Part shown: piece by piece, positions 33,601 to 40,381 of the stretch
How positions within the stretch are numbered: the first letter of the stretch is position 1
Layout: every line of letters begins with the position of its first letter
Source: Actinotignum timonense
GTDB lineage: Bacteria > Actinomycetota > Actinomycetes > Actinomycetales > Actinomycetaceae
Length of the DNA stretch: 64,000 bases
Reading direction: 5' to 3'
NCBI RefSeq assembly: GCF_030216305.1
Contig: NZ_JASOKT010000004.1
Coordinates: 62,001-126,000, forward strand
Made by a program: the position numbers and the translations under genes
Notes under the pieces: model-generated
What the model was told of the DNA's origin: nothing
The model's database searches: none
Seen by the model: the letters and a program-made list of their open reading frames with translations, nothing else

Positions 33601-34393
33601 CACCCTCGAGGAAGGGGTTGGTGTTCCCGGAGGCGGTGGTCACCATGGCGTCGAAGTACTTCGCGCCGCCGCCCAGGGTCACGTCCGCGCGGGTGTCCAC
33701 AATCTGCTCCGAGATGGAGCCGAGCCCGCCGTTTTCACGCAGGTCCGCGCCCTTGGCCGGCTTCGAGTTACCGGAGGGAGCGTAGTAGCTGCGGCTGGTG
33801 GAATGCGCACCCATCACGGCCGGGGTGGCGTCCTGAATATCGGAGGTGGTCACGTTGCCGGTACGCATCCCGGCGTTCTTGGCCTGCTCGATGAGGTTCT
33901 GCACCGGCTTGCCGGCCAAATCCACGCCGATGGCTCCGTTGTACGTCTTCGTACAGGTGGCCCAGGCGGTTCCCGAGGCGGCCGAATCAGTCACGTAATT
34001 GAAAGCACCATCCTTGTAGAGGGAATGGTGCGTGTACATACCTTCGGAGGTGAGTTCGTCAATACCTTCGAAACGCCCCGAGGCGCCCTTGAGGTAGTTG
34101 CGGGCCGCGGTGATTTCCGACTGGCCCATGCCATCACCAATAATGAGGATGACGTTGCGGGCCTTGGCGTTGGAACGCCCCTGACCCGCCTTACCGAATT
34201 GCGCGCAATCGCCGGGTTTGGGCGGAATAACGTTGCCTTGCGAATCAAAAATAACGCAGTTTTCCGGCCCGTTCGCGGTGCGGTAGGTGGTATTTTCCGC
34301 CGAAGCGGCACCTCCCGCGAGCGCCGAGAAGCCGACGGCGGCCACAGCTGCTGCTGCCACCGCGCGCCGGGCAGTGAAATGTGAGGATCCCAT
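30617..34393 (-). CDS. Secreted tandem alkaline phosphatase with C-terminal repeat region
   Basis: A 1258-residue exported phosphomonoesterase. An Ala-rich signal peptide ends near ALAGGAASAEN. Two complete PhoA-type domains follow, about residues 75-520 and 555-985. Each keeps the metal Asp (IIGDGMGQSE; FIGDGMGDSE), catalytic Ser (VTDSAASGTAW), phosphate Arg (GAHSTSRSYY; GAHVTSRSHY), ASIDK-x-DH, TADHSH/TADHAH and the last His (QHTGAQLR; GHTGAQLR). Domain 1 has WATCTKTYN where domain 2 has WATGTKTYN. After a Pro/Asp/Ser/Thr linker come about five 40-45-residue repeats with VGDWDGDGKDTFAVRRGN, of FG-GAP/VCBS type. No sortase motif is present. Candidate PHO-box sites lie upstream. Confidence 0.93.
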   Translation of the reverse strand: MGSSHFTARRAVAAAAVAAVGFSALAGGAASAENTTYRTANGPENCVIFDSQGNVIPPKPGDCAQFGKAGQGRSNAKARNVILIIGDGMGQSEITAARNYLKGASGRFEGIDELTSEGMYTHHSLYKDGAFNYVTDSAASGTAWATCTKTYNGAIGVDLAGKPVQNLIEQAKNAGMRTGNVTTSDIQDATPAVMGAHSTSRSYYAPSGNSKPAKGADLRENGGLGSISEQIVDTRADVTLGGGAKYFDAMVTTASGNTNPFLEGAAKYNTQWEANKSVLDNARANDFQVVTTADELAGITKANQDSPVLGLFAPSNMTTAYKSSQAKVGGAKADPLTCEKQDIGTEPELVDMTRKAIELLDDPSAEKGFFLQVESASIDKRDHASDACGQIGETDRLDQATKVALDFAKKDGQTLVIVTADHSHTAQIVSDGDDHVGPVTRLTTADGSPMSILYGTTKVAEDGTNAGSQQHTGAQLRVAAYGPGEENVLGQTDQTDLFYTIGNALSLNAEASTAASDANLAKPVAGGAKMAIAVDENGKVTVPAPGDFAQYGKDGEQRSDAKAKNVVLFIGDGMGDSEITSARNYLYGANGRLPGIDNLDYTGSYTHFSIDRDGAINYVTDSAASGTAWATGTKTYNGAIGVDLAQKPQENLLEKAKRAGLKTGNITTSEVQDATPAVMGAHVTSRSHYAPSGNAKPAKGSDLRENGGMGSISEQLVDTRADVTMGGGAKYFDAEVQVSGTWGETTRWTAGKSVLENARDNDFQIVTTAEQMAALTEANQDKPVLGLFTPGNMPRMFNESVPTPGKPTTYETCTINEARTADVPTLAAMTQKSMDLLKNDAGFFLQVEAASIDKADHGADACGQIGELDDLDQAVAVAQRWAKENGEPTLILVTADHAHTSQIVGAGSTTSGVNTILKTVDGDYMQMSYNTAASNEVARGGQGHTGAQLRIAASGPGAENVIGRTDQTDLHYTVANALGLDKESQPVVNQFVKEGAKPEPKPEPSVDPSVNPTPEPGTDPSGDPTVPAEPSDNGNTFYVSNNWTATVAQAVFSFGRAGDDVLVGDWNGDGKDSFAVRRGNTFYVSDTLAGGKAPIEFSYGKAGDTVLVGDWDGDGKDTFAVQRGNTFYVANSLKSGDADEVISYGRYGDTPLVGDWDGDDKDTFAVRRGNVIFVKNAIVSGNADTQFSYGKAADEVFTGDFDGNGTDTFAVRRGNALLVKNSLNAGPADLTLHYGCVADELFVGDWDGNGTDTPAVRR

Positions 34394-34433
34394 TGTCCTT
34401 TTATCCCTTCTAACAGAACGTGGGCCCTCTAAG

Positions 34434-34486
34434 GTTCACTTAACTCATTTACCGGAAAGCAAGCACAATGTAACGAGCGGGTGAAC
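34434..34486. promoter_or_regulatory. Candidate PHO-box (PhoP-type) sites
   Basis: On the minus strand GTTCACCCGCT (34476-34486) matches the streptomycete PHO-box unit GKTCAYYYRSG, as I recall it, at 10 of 11 positions. On the plus strand GTTCACTTAAC (34434-34444) matches about 9 of 11. They lie 41-93 nt before the alkaline phosphatase start. The arrangement is inverted rather than the usual direct repeat, so the call is tentative. Confidence 0.4.
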
Positions 34487-34543
34487 AGTATTGTTTGTGC
34501 GTGGTGGTTGCGGCACTGTCAGGTGACGAAAATTCCGGGGTTT

Positions 34544-34559
34544 TAACGACGACGCCGCT
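34544..34559 (+). repeat. Dispersed short motif, degenerate copy
   Basis: TAACGACGACGCCGCT, 31 nt beyond the stop of the minus-strand phosphotransferase gene. A separate GCGCAGCTA at 34584-34592 overlaps that stop codon itself. Confidence 0.35.
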
Positions 34560-34589
34560 CGCCGGGCAGCGGGTGTATCGGGAGCGCAG

Positions 34590-35924
34590 CTAGCCCCGCG
34601 GGTAGGCATTTCCTCCATATCCGGCCAGGTAGCGCGCCCGGGAGAGCCAGTATTCAGCTTCGCGCAGCCGCCCGAGGGCATCGTGTTCCCAGCGGGTGCC
34701 GTCGGTGCGGGCGGCCCCGGCAACGAGGGAGAGCGTGACCCCGGCTGCCCGCGCGTACACGGGCGCGGCAGGTAAACGCTGTTCCAGCAAGGCGCACCAC
34801 TGGCCCAGGATGGAACGCAGGTGCGGGTAGGCGGCCGGGGCCAGGTGGGGCAGCACGCTCATATGCCCGAGCAGGCAAGCCCAGTCATCGGCGCGGTAGC
34901 CCGGGCCGAGGGAATCCACGTCAATAACGCCGGCCATCCAGCCGGTGGGGCTTCCCGCCGCGCGCCCCGTTGGCGTGGGCACGTCTACGGCAGTCCCCAT
35001 TGGCGCGGGCGCGCCTACCGCCGGCCCGCGCTGCACGAAAATATTGGCTTCGTAAAAATCGCCGTGCACGGGCACGATGGGCCCGGGATCGAGGCTGGCC
35101 ATCATCTCCGTGACTCCGCTGGCCACCGCGTGGGCGCGAGCCGCGATACCGGGGAGGGCTACCGCGGCGGCGTGCGCGTAGTGGCCCACCCGATCCGCCC
35201 AGGCAGGCCGGTGGGTGAGGTGGATGGCCGCGGCCGGCAGGCTTTCTTGCAGATTCCACAGGGTGTCGAAAAGCGCGACGCTCTGCTCCCCCAGCCCTCG
35301 GGCCAGCCAATTGGCCAGCGGCTCGCCCGGGAGGGTGGAAATAAGAACGAGGCCGCTCGAATCTTCGCGCACCACCCGCGGGGCGAGCACCCCGGCCTCC
35401 CCTAGCATGCGATGGCGTTTGGCCAGGGACTGCGCGGCCGGTGGGCGCAGCACTTTCGCGAAAGCACTTCCGCCGCCCGCGGTGGTGACTTTGACGACGG
35501 CACGCCTGGTGGGCCGGTAGCTTTTGAGCTCCACCGCTACTTTTTCTCCCAGGAATGCCGACATTCGGCTCGGGGTAACGGCCAGCGGGAGCGCGGGAAG
35601 CTCGGGATCATGGGGGTATTCCCAGACCCACACGGCAGTATCGCGGTGGGTGAGGCGCACGAGGCTCGGGGTGAAAGTTTGGGAGAGCTGCGCGGTGGAG
35701 GCGCACACGTATTTTTCGCGCGCTTGGCCGGTGGGGCGCCCGCCTTCCCCGCGGGCGCGCGCGGTCACGGTGTAGCTCACGGTCACGCCGGCCCCGGGGC
35801 GGTGATTGACGCGGTGGACCGCCCAGGAGATGAGCTGCCAAGCGGGAAGCGCGGTGGCGAGCATCGACCCGGCGTCCGGGCCGGTCAGCAACGCTAAATC
35901 AGCGCTTTCCGAAGATGCAGCCAT
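34590..35924 (-). CDS. APH-fold phosphotransferase (kinase-like)
   Basis: Member of the aminoglycoside phosphotransferase/choline kinase-like fold. The catalytic loop is VPVHGDFYEANIF and the metal-binding Asp is in GVIDVDSLGPG; the nucleotide-lobe lysine may be RAVVKVTTAGG. Between the catalytic loop and the metal Asp there is a Pro/Thr/Gly-rich insertion (GAPAPMGTAVDVPTPTGRAA) encoded by an approximate 30-bp tandem repeat at 34971-35030. The substrate is unknown; sugar or maltose kinases of actinobacteria share this fold, and nothing indicates drug resistance. The start at 35924 is chosen by length only. It is divergent from the adenosine deaminase gene. Confidence 0.78.
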   Translation of the reverse strand: MAASSESADLALLTGPDAGSMLATALPAWQLISWAVHRVNHRPGAGVTVSYTVTARARGEGGRPTGQAREKYVCASTAQLSQTFTPSLVRLTHRDTAVWVWEYPHDPELPALPLAVTPSRMSAFLGEKVAVELKSYRPTRRAVVKVTTAGGGSAFAKVLRPPAAQSLAKRHRMLGEAGVLAPRVVREDSSGLVLISTLPGEPLANWLARGLGEQSVALFDTLWNLQESLPAAAIHLTHRPAWADRVGHYAHAAAVALPGIAARAHAVASGVTEMMASLDPGPIVPVHGDFYEANIFVQRGPAVGAPAPMGTAVDVPTPTGRAAGSPTGWMAGVIDVDSLGPGYRADDWACLLGHMSVLPHLAPAAYPHLRSILGQWCALLEQRLPAAPVYARAAGVTLSLVAGAARTDGTRWEHDALGRLREAEYWLSRARYLAGYGGNAYPRG

Positions 35925-36026
35925 AGAACAATAGTGCCGCATCCACCCCGGTGGCACAATGCGGGCGCGCGCCACGCTGCGGGTGCCCGCACCTCACGCG
36001 TGCCGCCGGCGTGGGAAGATGGAGTG

Positions 36027-37046
36027 GTGCGTGACCTTGCTGCCCTTCCCAAAGCCCATGTGCATCTGCACTTCACCGGTTCGCTGAGCGTGCCCAGTCT
36101 CGTGGATATGGCCCGCCACGCCGGGGTGCGCCTGCCCGAGAACCTCACCGATAACGTGGCGATGCAGGTGCCCGCGGACCAGCGCGGCTGGTTCCGATTC
36201 CAACGTGCCTACGATGCCGCGCGCGCCGTCGTTCGATCTGAAGAAGCAATGCGGCGGATCGTACGCGAAGCGGCTCGGGCCGACCGGGCGGAAGGATCGC
36301 GGCGCCTGGAAATTCAAATCGACCCGACCTCCTACGCCCCTTACGTCGGCGGTATCACCCCGGCCCTCGAAATTGTTCTCGACGAGGCGAAAGCGGCCAC
36401 CCGGGATACCGGTGTGGAGGTGGGTGTTATTGTGGCGGCCTCGCGCACCCGCCACCCGCTCGATGCGCGCACCCTGGCCCGTCTGGCCGCCCGCTACGCC
36501 GGGGATGCTCCCGGCGAGGTAGTGGGTTTCGGGCTTTCCAATGATGAGCGGCGCGGGCACACCGCGGAATTCGAGGCAGCTTTCCGCATCGCCAGGCGGG
36601 CCGGCCTGCGTTCGGTTCCCCACGGCGGGGAGCTGCTCGGCCCCGAGCATTTGCGCGAGGTCATCACGCACCTGAATCCGGACCGGCTCGGCCACGGGGT
36701 GCGGGCCGCCGAGGATCGCGCCCTCATCGATGAGATTGTGGAGCGCGGGATCGCGCTGGAGGTATGCCCCGCCTCGAATGTGTCGCTCGGGGTATTCCGC
36801 GAAAATGACGATGTTCCCCTGCGTACCCTTTTCGACGCCGGGGCAATCATCGCCCTGGGTGCCGATGACCCGCTGCTCTTCCTGGCCCGCCTCAATGACC
36901 AGTATGAGATTGCGCGCCGGCAGGGCTTCTCCGATGCGGAGCTGGCCGAATTAGCCCGCCGTTCCATCCGCGCTTCCTTCGCCTCCGCTTCCTCCAAACG
37001 GGCCTGGCTCGCGGAGGTTGATGCCTGGCTGGCAGAAGAGGACTAG
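36027..37046 (+). CDS. add: Adenosine deaminase family protein
   Basis: Zinc-dependent purine deaminase for salvage (adenosine to inosine). The metal-binding HVHLHFTGS opens the protein. HGGELLGPEHL replaces the more common HAGE. Further motifs are DRLGHGVRAAED, LEVCPASNVSLG and LGADDPLLF, carrying the remaining metal and catalytic residues. The GTG at 36027 with GGAG upstream is preferred, giving 339 residues; a GTG three bases earlier is possible. Its 3' end overlaps murB by four bases, convergently. An adenine-specific relative cannot be fully excluded. Confidence 0.88.
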   Translation: MRDLAALPKAHVHLHFTGSLSVPSLVDMARHAGVRLPENLTDNVAMQVPADQRGWFRFQRAYDAARAVVRSEEAMRRIVREAARADRAEGSRRLEIQIDPTSYAPYVGGITPALEIVLDEAKAATRDTGVEVGVIVAASRTRHPLDARTLARLAARYAGDAPGEVVGFGLSNDERRGHTAEFEAAFRIARRAGLRSVPHGGELLGPEHLREVITHLNPDRLGHGVRAAEDRALIDEIVERGIALEVCPASNVSLGVFRENDDVPLRTLFDAGAIIALGADDPLLFLARLNDQYEIARRQGFSDAELAELARRSIRASFASASSKRAWLAEVDAWLAEED

Positions 37047-38209
37047 GCTTCCAGGCCGCCGAGCACCACCGGCTCGGGATGGAGCACCACCCCGAAGGCT
37101 TCTTTCACACCGGCCTGGATTTCCCGGGCGAGCGCGCGCAGCTGAGAACCGGTGGCTCCCCCGGCATTGGTGAGCGCTAGGGTGTGCTTGGAGGAGAGCC
37201 GCGCCGGGCCGTGCCCGTAGCCCCGGGTGAACCCGGCATGCTCAATCAACCAGGCGGCTGAGGTCTTGACTAGCCCGTCTACTACGGGAACACCGCCGCT
37301 CAGAGTTGCGTGTGCGGCGTCGTGCACCTCGTAACGCGGGGCGTCTTCCGGCAGCCGCTGCGCCTGCGCGGTGGTGAGCACCGGGTTGGTGAAGAAAGAA
37401 CCGCACGAATACGTATCGCGGTCGGCATTATTGAGGACCATGCCTTTGCTACCGCGCAGCTCCAGTACCGCCTCTCGCACCGTTTCCGAAGGCACCCGCG
37501 CCCCGAGCTCCACCCCGAGGTGGCGGGCCAGCTGCGCGTAGCCGATGGGATCGGACACATTGGATAGCTTGGTTTGGAAAGTCACCTCAAGGACGATATA
37601 CCGCGGGCTCGGCCCGTATTCCCCGATGGTTTCCTTGAGGATTGAGGTGCGGTAGCCCAGGCGCATATCCGCGAGGAACAGCGTGCGGATGCGTTCTTCG
37701 CGCCGGTCATAAACCTTGAGACGCGCGAGGGTCGCGGCGACTTCCTGCCCGTAGGCCCCGATATTTTGCACCGGGGCCGCGCCAACCGTTCCCGGAATCC
37801 CGGAGAGCGCTTCAAAACCGCCCCAGTCCTGGGAAATCGCGTGGACCACGAGGTCATCCCACGGGGTTCCCGGCAGCGCGGAAAAATTCGCGCCTTCGCA
37901 GCTGCCCAGCGAATCCAACACGATCCCGGAGCGCATATCGCGCAGCACAATCCCGTCAAAATGGCTATCCGCGGGCAGGATATTCGAGCCGCCCCCAATA
38001 ACGAGGAGCGGGGTGCCGGCCGCGTCCGCCCGGCGTACGGTATCCACCACCTCGGTTTCGGTGGTGGCTTCCACGAGTTCGGTGAAGGTTCCGCCCACGC
38101 CGATGGTGGTGAGTTCGGCGAGGGTGGTAGCTCCGCTGCGGGCCCGGGTGGAGAGCACCGGCGCGCTCACGTGATGCGGTTCGGGTGGTTCGGGAAGAGT
38201 ACAGCTCAT
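37043..38209 (-). CDS. murB: UDP-N-acetylenolpyruvoylglucosamine reductase
   Basis: NADPH/FAD enzyme that makes UDP-MurNAc for peptidoglycan. The 388-residue protein has the FAD-binding PLLVIGGGSNILPADSHFDG, EALSGIPGTVGAAPVQNIGA, the catalytic-serine segment YSCGSFFTNPVL and the C-terminal AWLIEHAGFTRGYGHG with LSSKHTLALTNAGGAT. It has the type I architecture, longer than type II enzymes. The first 15 residues are weakly conserved and no ribosome binding site is evident, so the start may lie slightly downstream. Confidence 0.95.
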   Translation of the reverse strand: MSCTLPEPPEPHHVSAPVLSTRARSGATTLAELTTIGVGGTFTELVEATTETEVVDTVRRADAAGTPLLVIGGGSNILPADSHFDGIVLRDMRSGIVLDSLGSCEGANFSALPGTPWDDLVVHAISQDWGGFEALSGIPGTVGAAPVQNIGAYGQEVAATLARLKVYDRREERIRTLFLADMRLGYRTSILKETIGEYGPSPRYIVLEVTFQTKLSNVSDPIGYAQLARHLGVELGARVPSETVREAVLELRGSKGMVLNNADRDTYSCGSFFTNPVLTTAQAQRLPEDAPRYEVHDAAHATLSGGVPVVDGLVKTSAAWLIEHAGFTRGYGHGPARLSSKHTLALTNAGGATGSQLRALAREIQAGVKEAFGVVLHPEPVVLGGLEA

Positions 38210-38253
38210 TGTTCTAGCCTACGGCTTTCACGGCGACGGCGCATGCGCTGCGC

Positions 38254-38312
38254 GCGCGATTGGTACGACGGCGCAGCTTCAGCCCGAGCGCGATTGGTAC
38301 GACGGCGCAGCT
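38254..38312 (+). repeat. Dispersed short motif duplicated in tandem (34-bp period)
   Basis: Two copies of GCGCGATTGGTACGACGGCG followed by CAGCT start at 38254 and 38288, so the motif cores lie at 38262-38278 and 38296-38312. It lies between murB and the rpmG terminator. Confidence 0.7.
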
Positions 38313-38328
38313 GGAGCCACCAGATACG

Positions 38329-38358
38329 CAAAAAGGGAAGCCCGTTCAGGCTTCCCTT
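38329..38358 (-). terminator. Rho-independent terminator of the tRNA-rpmG unit
   Basis: Stem AAGGGAAGCC / GGCTTCCCTT with a 6-nt loop, directly followed on the minus strand by TTTTTGCG. It lies 60 nt after the rpmG stop and is the clearest intrinsic terminator in the window. Confidence 0.92.
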
Positions 38359-38417
38359 GAGCTGTGCATCCCGGCCGGGGTTCATCCCGGGTGGGATACC
38401 GTCACGCTACCGCGCTA

Positions 38418-38588
38418 TTAGCGGGTTTCGCGATGGTTCGTGGAGGCATTGCACCGCGAGCAGTACTTCTTCAGCTGCAGACGATCCGGATCGTTGCGGC
38501 GGTTCTTCTTCGTGATGTAATTACGTTCCTTGCACACCTCGCAGGCGAGGGTGATCTTGGGACGCACGTCAGCAGACTTGCTAGCCAT
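38418..38588 (-). CDS. rpmG: 50S ribosomal protein L33
   Basis: A 56-residue large-subunit protein bL33. Translation gives [20 protein letters not shown], then [20 protein letters not shown], then [16 protein letters not shown]. Both CxxC pairs (CEVC, CSRC) are present, so this is the zinc-binding C+ form. GGAGAAAAAGG precedes the ATG. It follows tRNA-Met in the same transcription direction. Confidence 0.96.
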   Translation of the reverse strand: MASKSADVRPKITLACEVCKERNYITKKNRRNDPDRLQLKKYCSRCNASTNHRETR

Positions 38589-38627
38589 TCCTTTTTCTCC
38601 TCAAGGTTGTGCCCTACTGGTAGTCAG

Positions 38628-38701
38628 TAGCGGGGGCGGGGATTGAACCCGCGACCTCACGATTATGAGTCGTGCGCTCTGACCATCTGAGCTACCCCGC
38701 C
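38628..38701 (-). tRNA. tRNA-Met (CAT)
   Basis: 74-nt cloverleaf on the minus strand: GGCGGGG acceptor, D-arm GCTCAGATGGTCAGAGC, anticodon loop CTCATAA (CAT), T-arm GCGGGTTCAATCCCCGC. The first acceptor pair is a G-U wobble. The sequence resembles elongator rather than initiator tRNA. CCA is not encoded. Confidence 0.95.
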
Positions 38702-38728
38702 TCATGTCACCGCATGAGGCGGCAACGG

Positions 38729-38801
38729 AGCCCCGAAAGAGAATCGAACTCTTGACCTTCTCCTTACCATGGAGACGCTCTGCCGACTGAGCTATCGGGG
38801 C
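38729..38801 (-). tRNA. tRNA-Thr (GGT)
   Basis: 73-nt cloverleaf on the minus strand: acceptor GCCCCGA / TCGGGGC, D-arm GCTCAGTCGGCAGAGC, anticodon stem-loop TCTCC-ATGGTAA-GGAGA (GGT), T-arm AGAGTTCGATTCTCT. It lies between tRNA-Tyr and tRNA-Met in one transcription unit. Confidence 0.96.
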
Positions 38802-38898
38802 GATGCCGATTTCGCAACGAGTACCAAGCTTACTCGATTCACGCTGAAAAACCAACAATGCGAGAAATGTGAAACAGATCAACCATTTCGACATTTCG

Positions 38899-38980
38899 TG
38901 GCGGGTGTAGGATTCGAACCTACGAAGCGTAACGCATCTGATTTACAGTCAGGTCCCTTTGGCCGCTCGGGAAACCCGCC
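38899..38980 (-). tRNA. tRNA-Tyr (GTA)
   Basis: 82-nt class II tRNA on the minus strand: acceptor GGCGGGT / ACCCGCC, anticodon stem-loop CTGAC-TGTAAA-TCAG (GTA), a variable arm and T-arm GTAGGTTCGAATCCTAC. It is the first gene of the tRNA-Tyr/Thr/Met-rpmG cluster. Confidence 0.96.
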
Positions 38981-39057
38981 AATATAACTTCCGAAGAAGT
39001 GTTTTTCACCCCGCGGAAGAAAGGCTTCGTGGCCGCCCTTCCGTAAGGCACCAGATG

Positions 39058-39087
39058 AGATTACCCAGGGAGGAAAGTTACTGTCAA
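39058..39087 (-). promoter_or_regulatory. Candidate promoter of the tRNA-rpmG cluster
   Basis: Consensus TTGACA (39082-39087) and TAATCT (39058-39063) on the minus strand with 18-nt spacing. The transcript would start near 39050, about 70 nt before tRNA-Tyr, leaving a leader to be processed. It is the best-matching sigma-70-type promoter found here. Confidence 0.7.
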
Positions 39088-39286
39088 CTTTTGAGGCGGG
39101 AACGTGGCCACCACCACTCCCCCGGCTGCCCGGCGAGCGCGCCGACCGCTAGCTGCGCCGTCGTACCTACGCGTGCAAGGGTGCGTACGCACGTGCCGGA
39201 GCGCGCATACACACGCTTACGCGCACGCACGCGCACTACCGCGCACGTACGCAATGCAATAGCGCGCCCATGCGCCGCAACCGAAC
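39088..39286. other. Intergenic tract with alternating purine-pyrimidine sequence
   Basis: Between lplA and the tRNA promoter. It contains a dispersed-motif copy at 39151-39167 (AGCTGCGCCGTCGTACC) and then, from about 39172 to 39265, a run dominated by GC, AC, GT and TA alternation such as CGCACGCACGCGCACTACCG. No gene or convincing lplA terminator is visible. Confidence 0.5.
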
Positions 39287-40336
39287 TTAGGGCAGGCGGT
39301 GAATCCATTCGGGCGTGGAGAATTTCGCCTCGTAGCGTTCCTGGGCCACGCGCAGGTCCTCCGCGGTGATCTGCCCCTGGCTCGCGCCGTATTTCTGGGT
39401 GAATACGTCCTTGAATACCTCGATAATGGCGTCGCGTTCCATCCCGGTCTGGCTCTTCATCGGGTCCACGCGCTTGTTCGCGGAGCGGTGCCCGCGGTTC
39501 TTTTTGCCCGCGCTGCCCATATTGAGCACGTCCATCATTTTGTCCGCGTCGATGTCATAAGCGAGGGTGACGTGATGAACCATATAGCCGGTCGCGAAAT
39601 GCTTCTGGGCCGCGCCGCCGATTTTGCCGCGGTCGGAGGCGATGTCATTGAGGGGAACGTAGTGGGCTTTCACCCCCACCCGCGCGAGGGCTTCGATCAC
39701 CCAGGCATCCAGGAAGGGATAGGACTCCAGGAAGGACATCCCGTCCACGAGCGCGGTGGGCACTACCAGCGAATACGTGATGCAATTGCCCGGCTCCATG
39801 AACATGGTGCCCCCGCCGGTAATGCGCCGGCCCACGGTGATCCCGTGGCGATCCACCCCGTCCTGGTTGATCTCATTGGAATAGGACTGGTAGGAGCCCA
39901 TGACCACGAGCGGGCGGTCCCATTCCCAGATACGCAAGAAAGGCTTGTGTTCCCCGCGGGCCACCGCTTCGGGGAGGGTCTCATCCATGGTCATATTGAG
40001 AACCGGGTGGATAACCGGGGTGTGAAGGACCTCGAAATCGATATCTTCCCAGGCCAGGGCATGGCCGACGGCGCGGCGCACCGCCACGGCAACCCCGCGC
40101 GGGCTCAGCCCGAAGAGGTTATCGGTGGGGAGCACCGCCGCTTCCACCGCCTGGGCAATATCCTCCGCGGAAGCATCCGCGCTCAGCCCCTCGATGGCAT
40201 CGGTGATGCGCCACAGCGCGCTATCCGGTTCGATGAAGAAATCACCAGAGAGGCGAACATTCGCGAGTTTGTTATCGACCACGTCCAGGTCAACAATGGC
40301 CATTTTCTGGCCGAGTTCCTTGTATTCGCCGTGCAT
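39287..40336 (-). CDS. lplA: Lipoate-protein ligase with N-terminal accessory domain
   Basis: Attaches lipoate or octanoate to E2/GcvH lipoyl domains using ATP. The N-terminal 70 residues (YKELGQKMAIVDLDVVDNKL, LSGDFFIEPDSALWRITDAI) match the accessory domain that sits at the C-terminus of E. coli LplA. The catalytic BPL/LplA domain follows with RPLVVMGSYQSYSNEIN, GRRITGGGTMFMEPGNCITY and KIGGAAQKHFATGYMVHHV, where the lysine in GKIGGAAQ is the expected active-site contact. Domain order is thus reversed, as I recall for some actinobacterial and archaeal bipartite ligases. Length is 349 residues. Confidence 0.87.
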   Translation of the reverse strand: MHGEYKELGQKMAIVDLDVVDNKLANVRLSGDFFIEPDSALWRITDAIEGLSADASAEDIAQAVEAAVLPTDNLFGLSPRGVAVAVRRAVGHALAWEDIDFEVLHTPVIHPVLNMTMDETLPEAVARGEHKPFLRIWEWDRPLVVMGSYQSYSNEINQDGVDRHGITVGRRITGGGTMFMEPGNCITYSLVVPTALVDGMSFLESYPFLDAWVIEALARVGVKAHYVPLNDIASDRGKIGGAAQKHFATGYMVHHVTLAYDIDADKMMDVLNMGSAGKKNRGHRSANKRVDPMKSQTGMERDAIIEVFKDVFTQKYGASQGQITAEDLRVAQERYEAKFSTPEWIHRLP

Positions 40337-40381
40337 AAGCGTTCTTCTTTCTGTCGCGGAAGGTGAGGGATGAGCGGATGG

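Noticed and set aside
30695..34384. A 1229-codon plus-strand open frame opposite the alkaline phosphatase gene
   Set aside because: An antisense shadow of a gene with biased codon use; its composition is Gly/His/Arg-rich and it has no domain, while every PhoA motif is on the minus strand.
34590..35924. Aminoglycoside resistance gene
   Set aside because: Only the broad APH kinase fold is shared. The sequence lacks specific features of known resistance enzymes, and chromosomal relatives act on sugars, choline or other metabolites.
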